From Rhodoferax sp. OV413 (GTDB lineage: Bacteria > Pseudomonadota > Gammaproteobacteria > Burkholderiales > Burkholderiaceae_C), in NCBI RefSeq assembly GCF_900104385.1, contig NZ_FNJA01000010.1, positions 1 to 64,000 of the forward strand: a stretch of DNA of 64,000 bases, given 5' to 3'. Every line of letters starts with the position of its first letter. Within the stretch, counting starts at the first letter, position 1. The notes beneath the pieces are model-generated. The model saw only the letters and a program-made list of their open reading frames with translations, did not search any database and was not told where the DNA came from. Of this stretch, positions 43,557-52,080 are shown one piece after another. Position numbers and translations under genes: made by a program.

Positions 43557-43614
43557 TTTGCTACATATTAAATAGCATCTTGCACAAGTAAGATATGCGC
43601 CAGAAGCCTTTTTC
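43557..43614 (+). repeat. Dispersed repeat family 1, copy h
   Basis: Plus orientation: TTTGCTAC, AT-rich stretch, AATAGCATCTTGCACA, spacer, TATGCGCCAGAAGCCTTTTT. It lies 20 bp beyond the ATPase stop and ends in a T-run, so it may terminate the NitT-type operon. Confidence 0.85.
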
Positions 43615-43743
43615 ATACTGAAACCGCAATGCGGTAGACAAGGCGCGGTCCACCACGGGCCAGCCCAAGCTTTCACCTAGCTATCACCAACTGTCGGCGT
43701 TTTCTCTGTGGCTGCCCCCCGTACGGGCCGGCATGATGCAGGC

Positions 43744-44430
43744 ATGAATATTCTGTTGGTGGAAGACGATCTGAACCTGGTGGATGCGCTGAGCCGCATG
43801 CTGGTGGCGCGCGGGTTCCAGGTGGTTTGCTGCGCCGATGGCATCGAGGCCTTGGTGATGCTGCGGCAGCGCCAGTTTGATGCGGCCCTGCTGGATTTGA
43901 CCCTGCCCGGCCTGGATGGCCTGGAGGTGCTGCAGCGCCTGCGCGACGAAGGCTCGCGCCTGCCGGTGCTGGTGATGACCGCCCGCACTGCAGTGGAAGA
44001 CCGGGTACTGGGCCTAAACTCCGGCGCCGACGACTACCTGAGCAAGCCCTTCGACGTGGAAGAGCTGGTGGCCCGCTTGAAGGCGCTGGTGCGCCGCAGC
44101 CTGGGCGTGGAAGACTTCCGCTGCGGGGCGCTGCGCCTGGATCTGGACAAGGGCCGTGTCTTCCGCGGTGCGCTGCCGCTAGAGATGCCGGGGCGCGAGC
44201 TGGCCCTGCTCAAGGCCTTGATGCTGCACCCCGGCCAGGCCGTGGCCAAGGAAAACCTGCACCAGACCGTGTTTGGCGACGAAGGCCAGGCCGGCTCGGA
44301 CGCCATCGAGGTGCTGGTGCACCGCCTGCGCAAACGCATCCAGGGCTCGGGCGCCAGCCTGGTCACCCTGCGCGGCGTCGGCTACTACCTGATGGACGAT
44401 GCACTGGCCGACAAGCAGGACGCACCATGA
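43744..44430 (+). CDS. OmpR-family response regulator (TctD-like)
   Basis: 228 residues. Receiver 1-120 with D51 (ALLDLTLPGLDG) and the Lys in YLSKPFDVEEL; winged helix 130-220 (SDAIEVLVHRLRKRI, VTLRGVGYYL). ATG 43744. Its stop overlaps the kinase start (ATGA). It heads a long plus-strand gene series, so it probably controls the downstream ABC transporter. Confidence 0.92.
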   Translation: MNILLVEDDLNLVDALSRMLVARGFQVVCCADGIEALVMLRQRQFDAALLDLTLPGLDGLEVLQRLRDEGSRLPVLVMTARTAVEDRVLGLNSGADDYLSKPFDVEELVARLKALVRRSLGVEDFRCGALRLDLDKGRVFRGALPLEMPGRELALLKALMLHPGQAVAKENLHQTVFGDEGQAGSDAIEVLVHRLRKRIQGSGASLVTLRGVGYYLMDDALADKQDAP

Positions 44431-45464
44431 GCGCGGGTGCACCCCGATCCTGGCGGCGCCTGGCCGCCGTCCGGCCCTGGAAGGTCGGCCGCTCCATCCG
44501 CTGGTTTGTCTTCGCCTGGGCTGTCGGCTTGCTGCTGGCATTGGATGCGCTCCACAGCCTGTGGCCGCTGGACCTGTCCGCCGGGGAATGGTGGGCCTTG
44601 AAAACGCTGCTGTTTGCCGGCGCGCTGTGGTGGGTATTGCGCCAGGCCTTCCAGCCGGTGCTGCTGCTGGGCCAAGACCTGGCCGACCGCAAGCCCGATG
44701 ACCTGCGCCCGGTGCCGAACCAGCAGCCCGCCGAACTGGCGCTGCTGACCACCGCGGTGAATGGCCTGATGCAGCAGCAACAGGCCTCGCTGGACCAGCA
44801 GAAGAAATTTCTGGCCGACGCCTCGCACCAGCTGCGCACGCCGTTTGCGGTGCTGCGCACCCAGCTGCAGGGCGTGATGTCCGGGCAGCTGGAAACCCGC
44901 GACACCCTGCCCAAGATGTTGGCCACCGTGGACCGGTCCAGCGCATTGGTACGCCAGCTGCTGGCCATGGCCAAGGTGGAGCAGCTGGTGCGCCGCGCAC
45001 ACTGGACCGAAGTCGACCTGATGGCCGTGGCCCGCGACGTGGTGCTGGAATTTGCGCCGCTGCTGGCCCGCAAGAAGCTGGACTTCGCGCTGCAGGCAAT
45101 TCCGGTGCGGCTGCTCACCGACCCCTGGCTGCTGGGGGAAATGGTGCGCAACCTGCTGTCGAATGCCATCCACCACACCCCCAAGGGCGGTGCGCTGGGC
45201 CTGGTGATACGGGTGCTGCCCAGCGGCACCGAGCTGCTGGTGTGGGACAACGGTGGCGGCATGGACGAGGCCGTGCAATCCCGCCTGTTCGAGCCCTTCC
45301 AGTCTTCGTCTGGCGCCACCGGCGTGGGCTTAGGGCTGTCGATCTGCCGGCAAATCGCGGTGTCCATGGATGCCACGGTGGACTTGTTCAACCGCGTGCA
45401 GCAAGACCGCATCGTTGGCGTGGACGCGGTGGTCCGCTGGCCGCAGGAGTTGTCGCATGGCTAG
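44427..45464 (+). CDS. Sensor histidine kinase with short periplasmic loop
   Basis: 345 residues. Two TM helices (about 25-45 and 57-76) enclose only about 12 periplasmic residues, so signal must come through the membrane or a partner protein such as the binding protein encoded downstream (inference). HisKA with H134 (LADASHQLRTPF), HATPase_c with NAIHHTP, WDNGGGM and GVGLGLSIC. Its stop overlaps the start of the next ATPase gene by 8 nt. Confidence 0.92.
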   Translation: MSAGAPRSWRRLAAVRPWKVGRSIRWFVFAWAVGLLLALDALHSLWPLDLSAGEWWALKTLLFAGALWWVLRQAFQPVLLLGQDLADRKPDDLRPVPNQQPAELALLTTAVNGLMQQQQASLDQQKKFLADASHQLRTPFAVLRTQLQGVMSGQLETRDTLPKMLATVDRSSALVRQLLAMAKVEQLVRRAHWTEVDLMAVARDVVLEFAPLLARKKLDFALQAIPVRLLTDPWLLGEMVRNLLSNAIHHTPKGGALGLVIRVLPSGTELLVWDNGGGMDEAVQSRLFEPFQSSSGATGVGLGLSICRQIAVSMDATVDLFNRVQQDRIVGVDAVVRWPQELSHG

Positions 45465-46521
45465 CGCGGTGCAGTTCGAGGCGGTGCACAAGGTGTTTCC
45501 CAACGGCGTGCGGGCCTTGAACAATGTGCAGCTGCGCATTCCGCCAGGGCAGCTGACGACCCTGCTCGGGCCGTCCGGCTGCGGCAAAACCACCTTGCTG
45601 CGCATGGTGGCCGGGCTGGAGCAGCCAACCACTGGCCGGATCCAGATCGGCGGCGTCGACGTGACCGATATGGACGCCACGCAGCGCCCGATCAGCATGG
45701 TGTTCCAGAGCTATGCCTTGTTCCCGCACCTGAACGTGCTGGACAACGTGGGCTACGGCCTGCGCATGCAGAACCTGCCGGCGCAGGAGTGCGACCACCA
45801 TGCGATGGCGGCGCTCACGGCCGTCGGTTTGGAGGCCAGCGCCACCCGCAATACCGCCATGCTGTCCGGCGGCCAGCAGCAACGCGTGGCCCTGGCCCGA
45901 GCCCTGGCCTTGCGGCCCCAGGTTCTGTTGCTGGACGAGCCACTGTCCAACCTGGATGCAGGCCTGCGCCGCCACATCCGCGAGGACATCCGCGCGCTGC
46001 AGCAAAGCCTGGGGTTGACCGTGGTCTACGTCACGCATGACCACAACGAGGCCATGGCGGTGAGCGACAACGTGGTGGTCATGCGCGATGGCCAAATCAT
46101 GCAGATAGGCACGCCGCAACAGGTGTATGCGACGCCGCACTGCGAGTTCGTGGCGGCCTTCATGGGCGACGCCGTGATGTTCGATGCCGAGGCCGATGCG
46201 GCCGGCACGGTGCATCTAGGCCCGCTGCGTGTAGGCGCAGGGCTGACGCGGCGCCAAGGCAAGGTGCGCCTGGTGGTGCGGCCGCACGCCTGGCGGCTGG
46301 AGCCGGCCAGCGGCACCGGACTGGCCGGCAGAGTGCTGTCGCGCGCCTTCCTGGGCCGCAATACCGAATACCAGGTACTTACAGCACTGGGCACTCTGCT
46401 GGTGCTGGTGCAAGGCGAAGGCCAGCCGCGCCAGGTGGACTCGCCCGTCAGCGTACAGCTGGACACCCTGGGGGTCAGCGTGGTCATGCCGTCGGGCTCC
46501 GAGGCTAGCAACGACCCGTGA
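45457..46521 (+). CDS. ABC transporter ATPase, Fe(III)/spermidine-type, first of two
   Basis: 354 residues. Walker A GPSGCGKTT (38-46), FQSYALFP Q-loop, LSGGQQQR (136-143), Walker B LLLDEP (157-162) and a C-terminal TOBE-like domain (about 240-350). AfuC/FbpC/PotA family. ATG 45457 overlaps the kinase gene by 8 nt, so kinase and transporter are translationally coupled. A second, different ATPase of the same family lies at 49977; the two flank one binding protein and one permease. Confidence 0.9.
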   Translation: MASAVQFEAVHKVFPNGVRALNNVQLRIPPGQLTTLLGPSGCGKTTLLRMVAGLEQPTTGRIQIGGVDVTDMDATQRPISMVFQSYALFPHLNVLDNVGYGLRMQNLPAQECDHHAMAALTAVGLEASATRNTAMLSGGQQQRVALARALALRPQVLLLDEPLSNLDAGLRRHIREDIRALQQSLGLTVVYVTHDHNEAMAVSDNVVVMRDGQIMQIGTPQQVYATPHCEFVAAFMGDAVMFDAEADAAGTVHLGPLRVGAGLTRRQGKVRLVVRPHAWRLEPASGTGLAGRVLSRAFLGRNTEYQVLTALGTLLVLVQGEGQPRQVDSPVSVQLDTLGVSVVMPSGSEASNDP

Positions 46522-46571
46522 CGCCAGCCCCTTGGAGTTCACAGCTTCTACAGATTCCCTATTTTTCAAAC

Positions 46572-46586
46572 GGACCCACGGGGTCC
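46572..46586 (+). promoter_or_regulatory. Small perfect hairpin before the binding-protein gene
   Basis: GGACCC-ACG-GGGTCC forms a 6-bp stem with a 3-nt loop, 18 nt before the GTG start and just before its AGGAG site. It may affect translation of the binding protein. Confidence 0.4.
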
Positions 46587-46604
46587 ATATTCCAGGAGAC
46601 CAGA

Positions 46605-47630
46605 GTGAAAAAGAACCGCTTCCTCATTGCCCCCTTGTTGCTTGCCTTGGGCATGCCCGCCTTCGCGCAGGACGGCGGCGAAGTCAACGTGATTTGCTCC
46701 GCCCAGGCAGACTGGTGTAATTTGATCCAGATCACTTTTGCCAAAACCCGCGGCATCAAGGTCAACATGACCCTCAAAGGCTCGGGCGAGGCCTTGGCGC
46801 AAATCACCGCTGAGCGCGCCAACCCCAAAACCGACCTCTGGTTTGGCGGCACAGGCGATCCGCATCTGCTGGCAGCCGAACAGAACCTGACCCTGGAATA
46901 CAAATCTGCCACCCTACCCCAGCTGCATGTCTGGGCGCAAAAACAAGCCGAACAGGCTGGCTACAAGACGGTGGGCGTGTACTCGGGCCCACTGGGCTTT
47001 GGCTACAACACCGAGTTGCTGGCCAAGAAGAAGCTGCCCATCCCCAAGGTCTGGGCCGATCTGCTGAAGCCCGAGTACAAGGGCGAGATCCAGGTATCCG
47101 ACCCGCGCGCCAGCGGCACGGCCTACACCATGATTGCCACGCTGGTACAGCTCATGGGTGAAGACAAGGCATTTGAGTACCTGGCGGCGCTGCACAAGAA
47201 CGTCAGCACCTACCCGCGCTCCGGCGTTGGCCCGATCAAGGCGGTGGCGCGTGGCGAGGCTGCCGTGTCGATCAGCTTTGTGCACGATGCGCCAGGCGAA
47301 AAAGCCCAGGGCTTCCCGGTAGAGGCCATCACGCCGGCGGACGGCACAGGCGCCGAGATCGGCTCCATGTCGCTCATCAAAGGCGCGCGCAATCTAGACA
47401 ACGCCAAGAAGCTCTACGAATGGGCCTTGACACCAGGCGCACAGCAGTTCGGCGTGACCGCCAAACAGTTCCAGCTGCCGTCCAACAAGAGCACGCCGCT
47501 GGACCCGCGCATCCCTGATTTCAAAAAAATCAAGCTGATCGACTACGACTACGCCAAGTACGGCCAGGCAGCCGTGCGGCGCCAACTGATCCTGAACTGG
47601 GAACGCAAGGTCTTCAACCAGGCCAAGTAA
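46605..47630 (+). CDS. ABC transporter substrate-binding protein, Fe(III)/AfuA-like
   Basis: 341 residues. GTG start at 46605 with CCAGGAGA upstream, giving signal peptide VKKNRFLIAPLLLALGMPAFA with cleavage before QDGG. The mature protein has NVICSAQADWC, KGSGEALAQI, DLWFGGTGDPH, YSGPLGFGYNTEL and DYDYAKYG. It is the close paralogue of 11203-12228, without gaps. FbpA/AfuA class; ferric iron is the usual ligand, but this subgroup (with Cys pair in the first strand) is not assigned. A hairpin right behind the gene may set a high ratio of binding protein to permease. Confidence 0.88.
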   Translation: MKKNRFLIAPLLLALGMPAFAQDGGEVNVICSAQADWCNLIQITFAKTRGIKVNMTLKGSGEALAQITAERANPKTDLWFGGTGDPHLLAAEQNLTLEYKSATLPQLHVWAQKQAEQAGYKTVGVYSGPLGFGYNTELLAKKKLPIPKVWADLLKPEYKGEIQVSDPRASGTAYTMIATLVQLMGEDKAFEYLAALHKNVSTYPRSGVGPIKAVARGEAAVSISFVHDAPGEKAQGFPVEAITPADGTGAEIGSMSLIKGARNLDNAKKLYEWALTPGAQQFGVTAKQFQLPSNKSTPLDPRIPDFKKIKLIDYDYAKYGQAAVRRQLILNWERKVFNQAK

Positions 47631-47635
47631 GCCCG

Positions 47636-47667
47636 TATCGGCGAGCCCCGCGCGGGGGCCGCCGATA
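47636..47667. promoter_or_regulatory. Strong hairpin between binding protein and permease genes
   Basis: Outer arms TATCGGCG and CGCCGATA (8/8) and inner arms GCCCC and GGGGC with a GCGCG loop. It starts 6 nt after the binding-protein stop. There is no T-run. Hairpins placed like this often stabilise the upstream message or cause partial termination, so that binding protein exceeds permease. Confidence 0.7.
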
Positions 47668-47711
47668 CAGCCCTGCAGCGCAGCCTATCCATCTCCACCG
47701 AGTTCCCTTCT

Positions 47712-49916
47712 ATGCCAGTCCAATTTACAGAACGAACCCAGCGTGCGATATACGCATGGGTCCTCATAGGCTTCGCCGCCTATCTCGCCTTGCCGTGGTA
47801 CTTCCTGCAAAGCGGCTCGCTGCTTTCGGCCATGTCCAAACTGTTTTCCGAGCAGGTGTCGGCCAATGGTGTGACGCAAGCCGCCGTGCATGGCCGCGCC
47901 TGGCTCTGGACAGGCATGGCCGGCCTGCTGATCGCAGGGCTGGGCGCCTTGTTGCCCGCCGGCCGACGCCAGGGTGGCGTGCTGGTTGCCGGTGCGCTGG
48001 TCGGCTTGCTGGGAATCGGGGTCAGCGGCTTCACCATCGGCGCCACCGGTTGGTCGTATGAATGGCTGAATGCCGCGCTGGGTGCGCTACCGCAAGGGCA
48101 ATTTGGCATCGGCTGGGGCGGCTTCGTGGTGCTGGTCTGCCTGGTGATGCTGCTGGGCTCGGGCATTGCGCGGCTCGGCTACTTCCGCGGCGATGTGTTT
48201 GTGGCGGCCACCGTGGTGGGTTGCGCGGCACTGCTGTGCTTGTTCGTGGTGTTTCCGGTGGCCAAATCCCTGGCCGCGGCCTTCTATACCGAAGACGGTA
48301 ACTTTGCCATCGCTGCCGTGTGGAACCGCATTGGCACCGAACGGGTATGGGGCCTGGGCTGCCTGCGCTCCGGCGTGCATTGCGGCGTTGCCTGGAATAC
48401 CTTGTACCTGGCCTTGCTGACGGCGGCCGGCACCACGGTGCTGGGCACCATGATTGCCCTGATCTCCGAACGCGGCTCGGACAAACGCATCCAGAAGCCG
48501 CTGAGCGCGCTGGCCATGCTGCCCATCATCACGCCACCCTTTGTGGTTGGTCTGGGGCTGATACTGTTGTTTGGCCGGGCGGGCATCATTAACCAGTTGC
48601 TGGAGTCGTGGTTTGGCATCGTCCCTTCGCGCTGGTTCTACGGCGTGTTCGGTGTATGGCTGGCCCAGCTATTCGCCTTCACCCCGATTGCCTACATGAT
48701 CATGCGCGGGGTGGTGCAGGGCATCAGCCCGTCGCTGGAAGAAGCCGCGCAGACCCTGCGGGCCAGCCGCATGAAGACCTTTACCACCGTGACCCTGCCG
48801 CTGCTGGCGCCGGGCCTGGCCAATGCCTTCCTGGTGGGCTTTATTGAGAGCATTGCCGACTTCGGCAACCCCATCCTGCTGGGTGGCGACTACGCGGTGC
48901 TGTCCACCGACATCTTCTTTGCCATCGTCGGCGCCTCGCTGGACCAGGGCATGGCGGCTGCATTGGCCCTGGTGCTGACGGTTTTTGCGCTGACTGTGTT
49001 TTTCGTCCAACGGCGCATTCTGGGCAGCACCAGCTTCACCACGGTATCGGGCAAAGGCGATGCGGGCGTGCCCATGGAATTGCCCACCCTGGTGCGCCGC
49101 GTTTGCACCTGGGTGGCCGGCCCCTGGCTGGCCTTTACGGTGGTGGTCTACCTGTTCGCCTTCGCGGGCGGCTTCGTCAAGATCTGGGGGCGCGACTACA
49201 GCCTGACCCTGATGCATTTCAAGACCGCGTTCGACGTGCAGATGGGCGAGCATGGCCTGGTCTGGGCGGGCACGGCCTGGAGTTCGCTGTTCACCACCAT
49301 CACGCTGGCCGCCATTGCAGCGCCCATCTGCGCCAGCATCGGCTTGCTGATCGCCTGGCTGATGGCCCGCACCGAATTCCGCGGCAAGGGCTTGTTTGAG
49401 TTCTCTGCGCTGCTGACCTTTGCGATCCCCGGCACGGTACTGGGTGTCAGCTACATCCTGGCCTTCAATGTGCCGCCGGTCGAGCTCACCGGTACCGGCC
49501 TGGTGATCGTGCTGTGCTTTGTGTTCCGCAACCTGCCTGTCGGCGTGCGGGCCGGCACCGCGTCCTTCAAGCAGCTGGACAAGTCGCTGGACGAAGCCTC
49601 GGTGATGCTGCGGGCCAGCAGCATGACGACCCTGCGCAGGGTGGTACTGCCGCTGCTCAAGCCAGCCCTGGTGGCCGCGCTGGTCTACAGCTTTGTGCGC
49701 TCCATGACCACCGTGTCGGCGGTCATTTTCCTGGTCACGGCCGAGTACGAACTGGCCACCACCTACATCATTGGCCGGGTCGGCAATGGCGACTACGGGG
49801 TCGCGCTGGCCTACTGCACGGTACTGATTCTGCTGATGTCCCTGGTCACGGCCCTGATCCAATTTTTTGTCGGCGAACGCAAGCTGGGCCGCCGCGCAGT
49901 GGGCGCCAACAAGTAG
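47712..49916 (+). CDS. ABC transporter permease, Fe(III)-type, fused double permease
   Basis: 734 residues, longer than common FbpB/AfuB permeases of 500-560 because of an extra N-terminal membrane region. About residues 15-185 contain five to six hydrophobic helices with a low-complexity Gly/Leu pattern; the two permease domains follow (about 230-435 and 515-720). The EAA-like loops read SPSLEEAAQTLRASRMKTF and DKSLDEASVMLRASSMTTL. ATG 47712. The second ATPase gene starts 60 bp downstream. Confidence 0.9.
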   Translation: MPVQFTERTQRAIYAWVLIGFAAYLALPWYFLQSGSLLSAMSKLFSEQVSANGVTQAAVHGRAWLWTGMAGLLIAGLGALLPAGRRQGGVLVAGALVGLLGIGVSGFTIGATGWSYEWLNAALGALPQGQFGIGWGGFVVLVCLVMLLGSGIARLGYFRGDVFVAATVVGCAALLCLFVVFPVAKSLAAAFYTEDGNFAIAAVWNRIGTERVWGLGCLRSGVHCGVAWNTLYLALLTAAGTTVLGTMIALISERGSDKRIQKPLSALAMLPIITPPFVVGLGLILLFGRAGIINQLLESWFGIVPSRWFYGVFGVWLAQLFAFTPIAYMIMRGVVQGISPSLEEAAQTLRASRMKTFTTVTLPLLAPGLANAFLVGFIESIADFGNPILLGGDYAVLSTDIFFAIVGASLDQGMAAALALVLTVFALTVFFVQRRILGSTSFTTVSGKGDAGVPMELPTLVRRVCTWVAGPWLAFTVVVYLFAFAGGFVKIWGRDYSLTLMHFKTAFDVQMGEHGLVWAGTAWSSLFTTITLAAIAAPICASIGLLIAWLMARTEFRGKGLFEFSALLTFAIPGTVLGVSYILAFNVPPVELTGTGLVIVLCFVFRNLPVGVRAGTASFKQLDKSLDEASVMLRASSMTTLRRVVLPLLKPALVAALVYSFVRSMTTVSAVIFLVTAEYELATTYIIGRVGNGDYGVALAYCTVLILLMSLVTALIQFFVGERKLGRRAVGANK

Positions 49917-49976
49917 CCCATGGCTGCAGCGTCCGCACCACCCCCTACCCACCCAACACACCAAGGAATATTCCAA

Positions 49977-51023
49977 ATGACCCAAGCAGGCATTGAATTC
50001 AAGAACGTAGGCAAACGTTATGGCGGCGAGCGCTCGCCGCTGGTCGTCAAAGGCATCAGCTTCACGGTGCCCAAGGGCAGCTTGACCACGATTCTGGGCC
50101 CCTCCGGCTGCGGCAAAACCACCACGCTGCGCATGATCGCCGGCCTGGAAACGCCGAGCTCGGGCCAGATCCTGATCGACGGCCGTGACGTGACCCACCT
50201 GGGCCCGGCCGAGCGCAACGTCAGCATGGTGTTCCAAAGCTATGCGCTGTTCCCACACATGAGCGTGCTGGAAAACGTGAGCTACGGCCTGAGCGTCAGC
50301 GGCGTCAAGGCTGCCGAAATCCTGGAGCGCGCACACGCCGCCATGTCCGCTGTGGGCCTGAATGGCTACGACGAGCGCCTGCCCAGCGAGCTATCGGGCG
50401 GACAGCAGCAGCGGGTGGCGGTAGCCCGGGCCCTGGTGCTCGAACCCTCGGTACTGCTGTTTGACGAGCCTTTATCCAACCTGGACGCCCGGCTGCGCCG
50501 CTCCATGCGCGAAGAAATCCGCGGGCTGCAGCAGCGCCTGGGCCTGACCGTGGCCTATGTGACCCACGACCAGAGCGAAGCCCTGGCGGTCAGCGACCAG
50601 ATCATCGTGATGGACCAGGGCCTGGTCGCGCAAGCCGGTACGCCCTCGGATCTGTACGAGCGCCCCTGCAGCGAATTTGTGGCCGGCTTCATGGGCGAGG
50701 CGATGTTGTTTCCAGGCCAGGCATTGGCCGACGGCAGCATACAGGTGGGCACGCTGCGCCTGAAAGCCCTGCACCCGGTCCAACCCGGCCCCATCAAGGC
50801 GGCCATCCGGCCCGAGGCCTGGACGGTAGGCAAGCCGAGCGACGGCGGACTGGCCGGCGTGATCGCCAAGAAAGCCTATCTGGGCAGCATCTACGAGCTG
50901 ACGGTGGATACCGGCCTGGGACCGATTTTTGTGGTGTCGTCCGACGTTGCCACCGATTGGAAACTGGGCGACGCCGTGTCCTTGAACCTGCCCAGCCGCG
51001 GTATCTCGGTCGTTCCCGCCTGA
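49977..51023 (+). CDS. ABC transporter ATPase, Fe(III)/spermidine-type, second of two
   Basis: 348 residues. Walker A GPSGCGKTT (41-49), LSGGQQQR (139-146), Walker B LLFDEP (160-165), TOBE-like C terminus. Similar to, but clearly different from, the ATPase at 45457. ATG 49977 has AAGGA upstream at a slightly long spacing. It may pair with the 734-residue permease, possibly as a heterodimer with the first ATPase. Confidence 0.9.
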   Translation: MTQAGIEFKNVGKRYGGERSPLVVKGISFTVPKGSLTTILGPSGCGKTTTLRMIAGLETPSSGQILIDGRDVTHLGPAERNVSMVFQSYALFPHMSVLENVSYGLSVSGVKAAEILERAHAAMSAVGLNGYDERLPSELSGGQQQRVAVARALVLEPSVLLFDEPLSNLDARLRRSMREEIRGLQQRLGLTVAYVTHDQSEALAVSDQIIVMDQGLVAQAGTPSDLYERPCSEFVAGFMGEAMLFPGQALADGSIQVGTLRLKALHPVQPGPIKAAIRPEAWTVGKPSDGGLAGVIAKKAYLGSIYELTVDTGLGPIFVVSSDVATDWKLGDAVSLNLPSRGISVVPA

Positions 51024-51048
51024 CGGCGCAGCTACCCGTCTGCTGAAC

Positions 51049-52053
51049 ATGCACCATCCACGTCGGCACATCATTGCGGGTCTGGCGGCTGTCTGTATGG
51101 GCCTGCCGGCACCCGCCCAAGCACAGGCCAAGACAGGCCATTCCGCCTTGGTATTTGGTCTGATCTCGCCCCGGGCCCCGGACGAAACCCGGGCCAACTG
51201 GGAGCCATTCGTGAAGCGCCTGGGCCTGGCCGTGGCGCAAGCGGTGGAGCTCAGGGTTTACACAAACCAGGGCGACATCGTCAAGGCATTTTCTGCCGGG
51301 GAAATAGACATCGCCTGGATGGGCAATGTCCCGGCCCTGGATGTGGTGGAAAGTGGAGCGGGCGAAATATTTGCCCAAATGGTCGCACAGGATGGCAGCG
51401 TGGGCTACAAATCCATTCTGGTCGCGCAGAGCGGGGCAGCGGTTGCATCTCTCGACCAGGTACTGCAGCAGGCCAAAAGCCTGCGTTTCAGCGACGGCGA
51501 CCCCAAAAGCACCTCTGGCTACTTGGTGCCGCTGTACTTCGCGTTCCATAAAAGCGGCATCAACAACACAAAAACAATTTTCCAGTCGGTGGAGGTCGGC
51601 AGCCACCAGCAAAACCTGACCAAGCTGGCCCAGGGCACCGTGGATGTCGCCACGGCCAACAACGAAGAGCTGGCCTTTTTTCAACGCGACTTTCCCGACA
51701 TGGCGCGCAAGCTCAAGGTCGTATGGGAGTCGCCGCTGATACCGCAATCCCCTCTGCTATGGAAAACCAGCCTGCCACCAGAGCTGAAGAAAAACATTCA
51801 GAAATTTGTGACCGGCTTTGGTGCCGGCAAGCCCGAAGAGCAGCGCATTCTGTTGGCCGTCAATGGCTTGTCGCGGTTCAGGCCATCTAGCAATCGGCAA
51901 CTCGTGCCGATTGCCGATCTGGAAATGTTCAAGACCCGCCAAGCCATTGATAACGACAAAACACAGTCTGCCAATGACCGACAGCAACGAATCAATGCAG
52001 CGATAGAACGCGGCTCCCGTCTGGAGCTCCGTCTCAAGCGTATCAGCCCCTAA
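51049..52053 (+). CDS. PhnD-like phosphate/phosphonate-type binding protein
   Basis: 334 residues. Signal peptide MHHPRRHIIAGLAAVCMGLPAPAQA. The mature part has the PhnD-superfamily layout: FGLISPRAPDETRANWEPF, AFSAGEIDIAWMGNVPALDVV, FSDGDPKSTSGYLVPLYFA, and VATANNEELAFF. Ligand may be phosphonate, phosphite, phosphate or another oxyanion. It lies 25 bp behind the ATPase and 27 bp before a chemoreceptor gene, so it may act as the ligand-presenting partner of that receptor (inference), rather than with the iron-type permease. Confidence 0.85.
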   Translation: MHHPRRHIIAGLAAVCMGLPAPAQAQAKTGHSALVFGLISPRAPDETRANWEPFVKRLGLAVAQAVELRVYTNQGDIVKAFSAGEIDIAWMGNVPALDVVESGAGEIFAQMVAQDGSVGYKSILVAQSGAAVASLDQVLQQAKSLRFSDGDPKSTSGYLVPLYFAFHKSGINNTKTIFQSVEVGSHQQNLTKLAQGTVDVATANNEELAFFQRDFPDMARKLKVVWESPLIPQSPLLWKTSLPPELKKNIQKFVTGFGAGKPEEQRILLAVNGLSRFRPSSNRQLVPIADLEMFKTRQAIDNDKTQSANDRQQRINAAIERGSRLELRLKRISP

Positions 52054-52080
52054 GTGCCCTGCCAACCAGCGAAGACTTCC

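Noticed and set aside
43718-43727. CCCGTACGGG palindrome before the TctD-like regulator as operator
   Set aside because: Ten-base GC palindromes are expected by chance in DNA of this composition, and no second copy is nearby.
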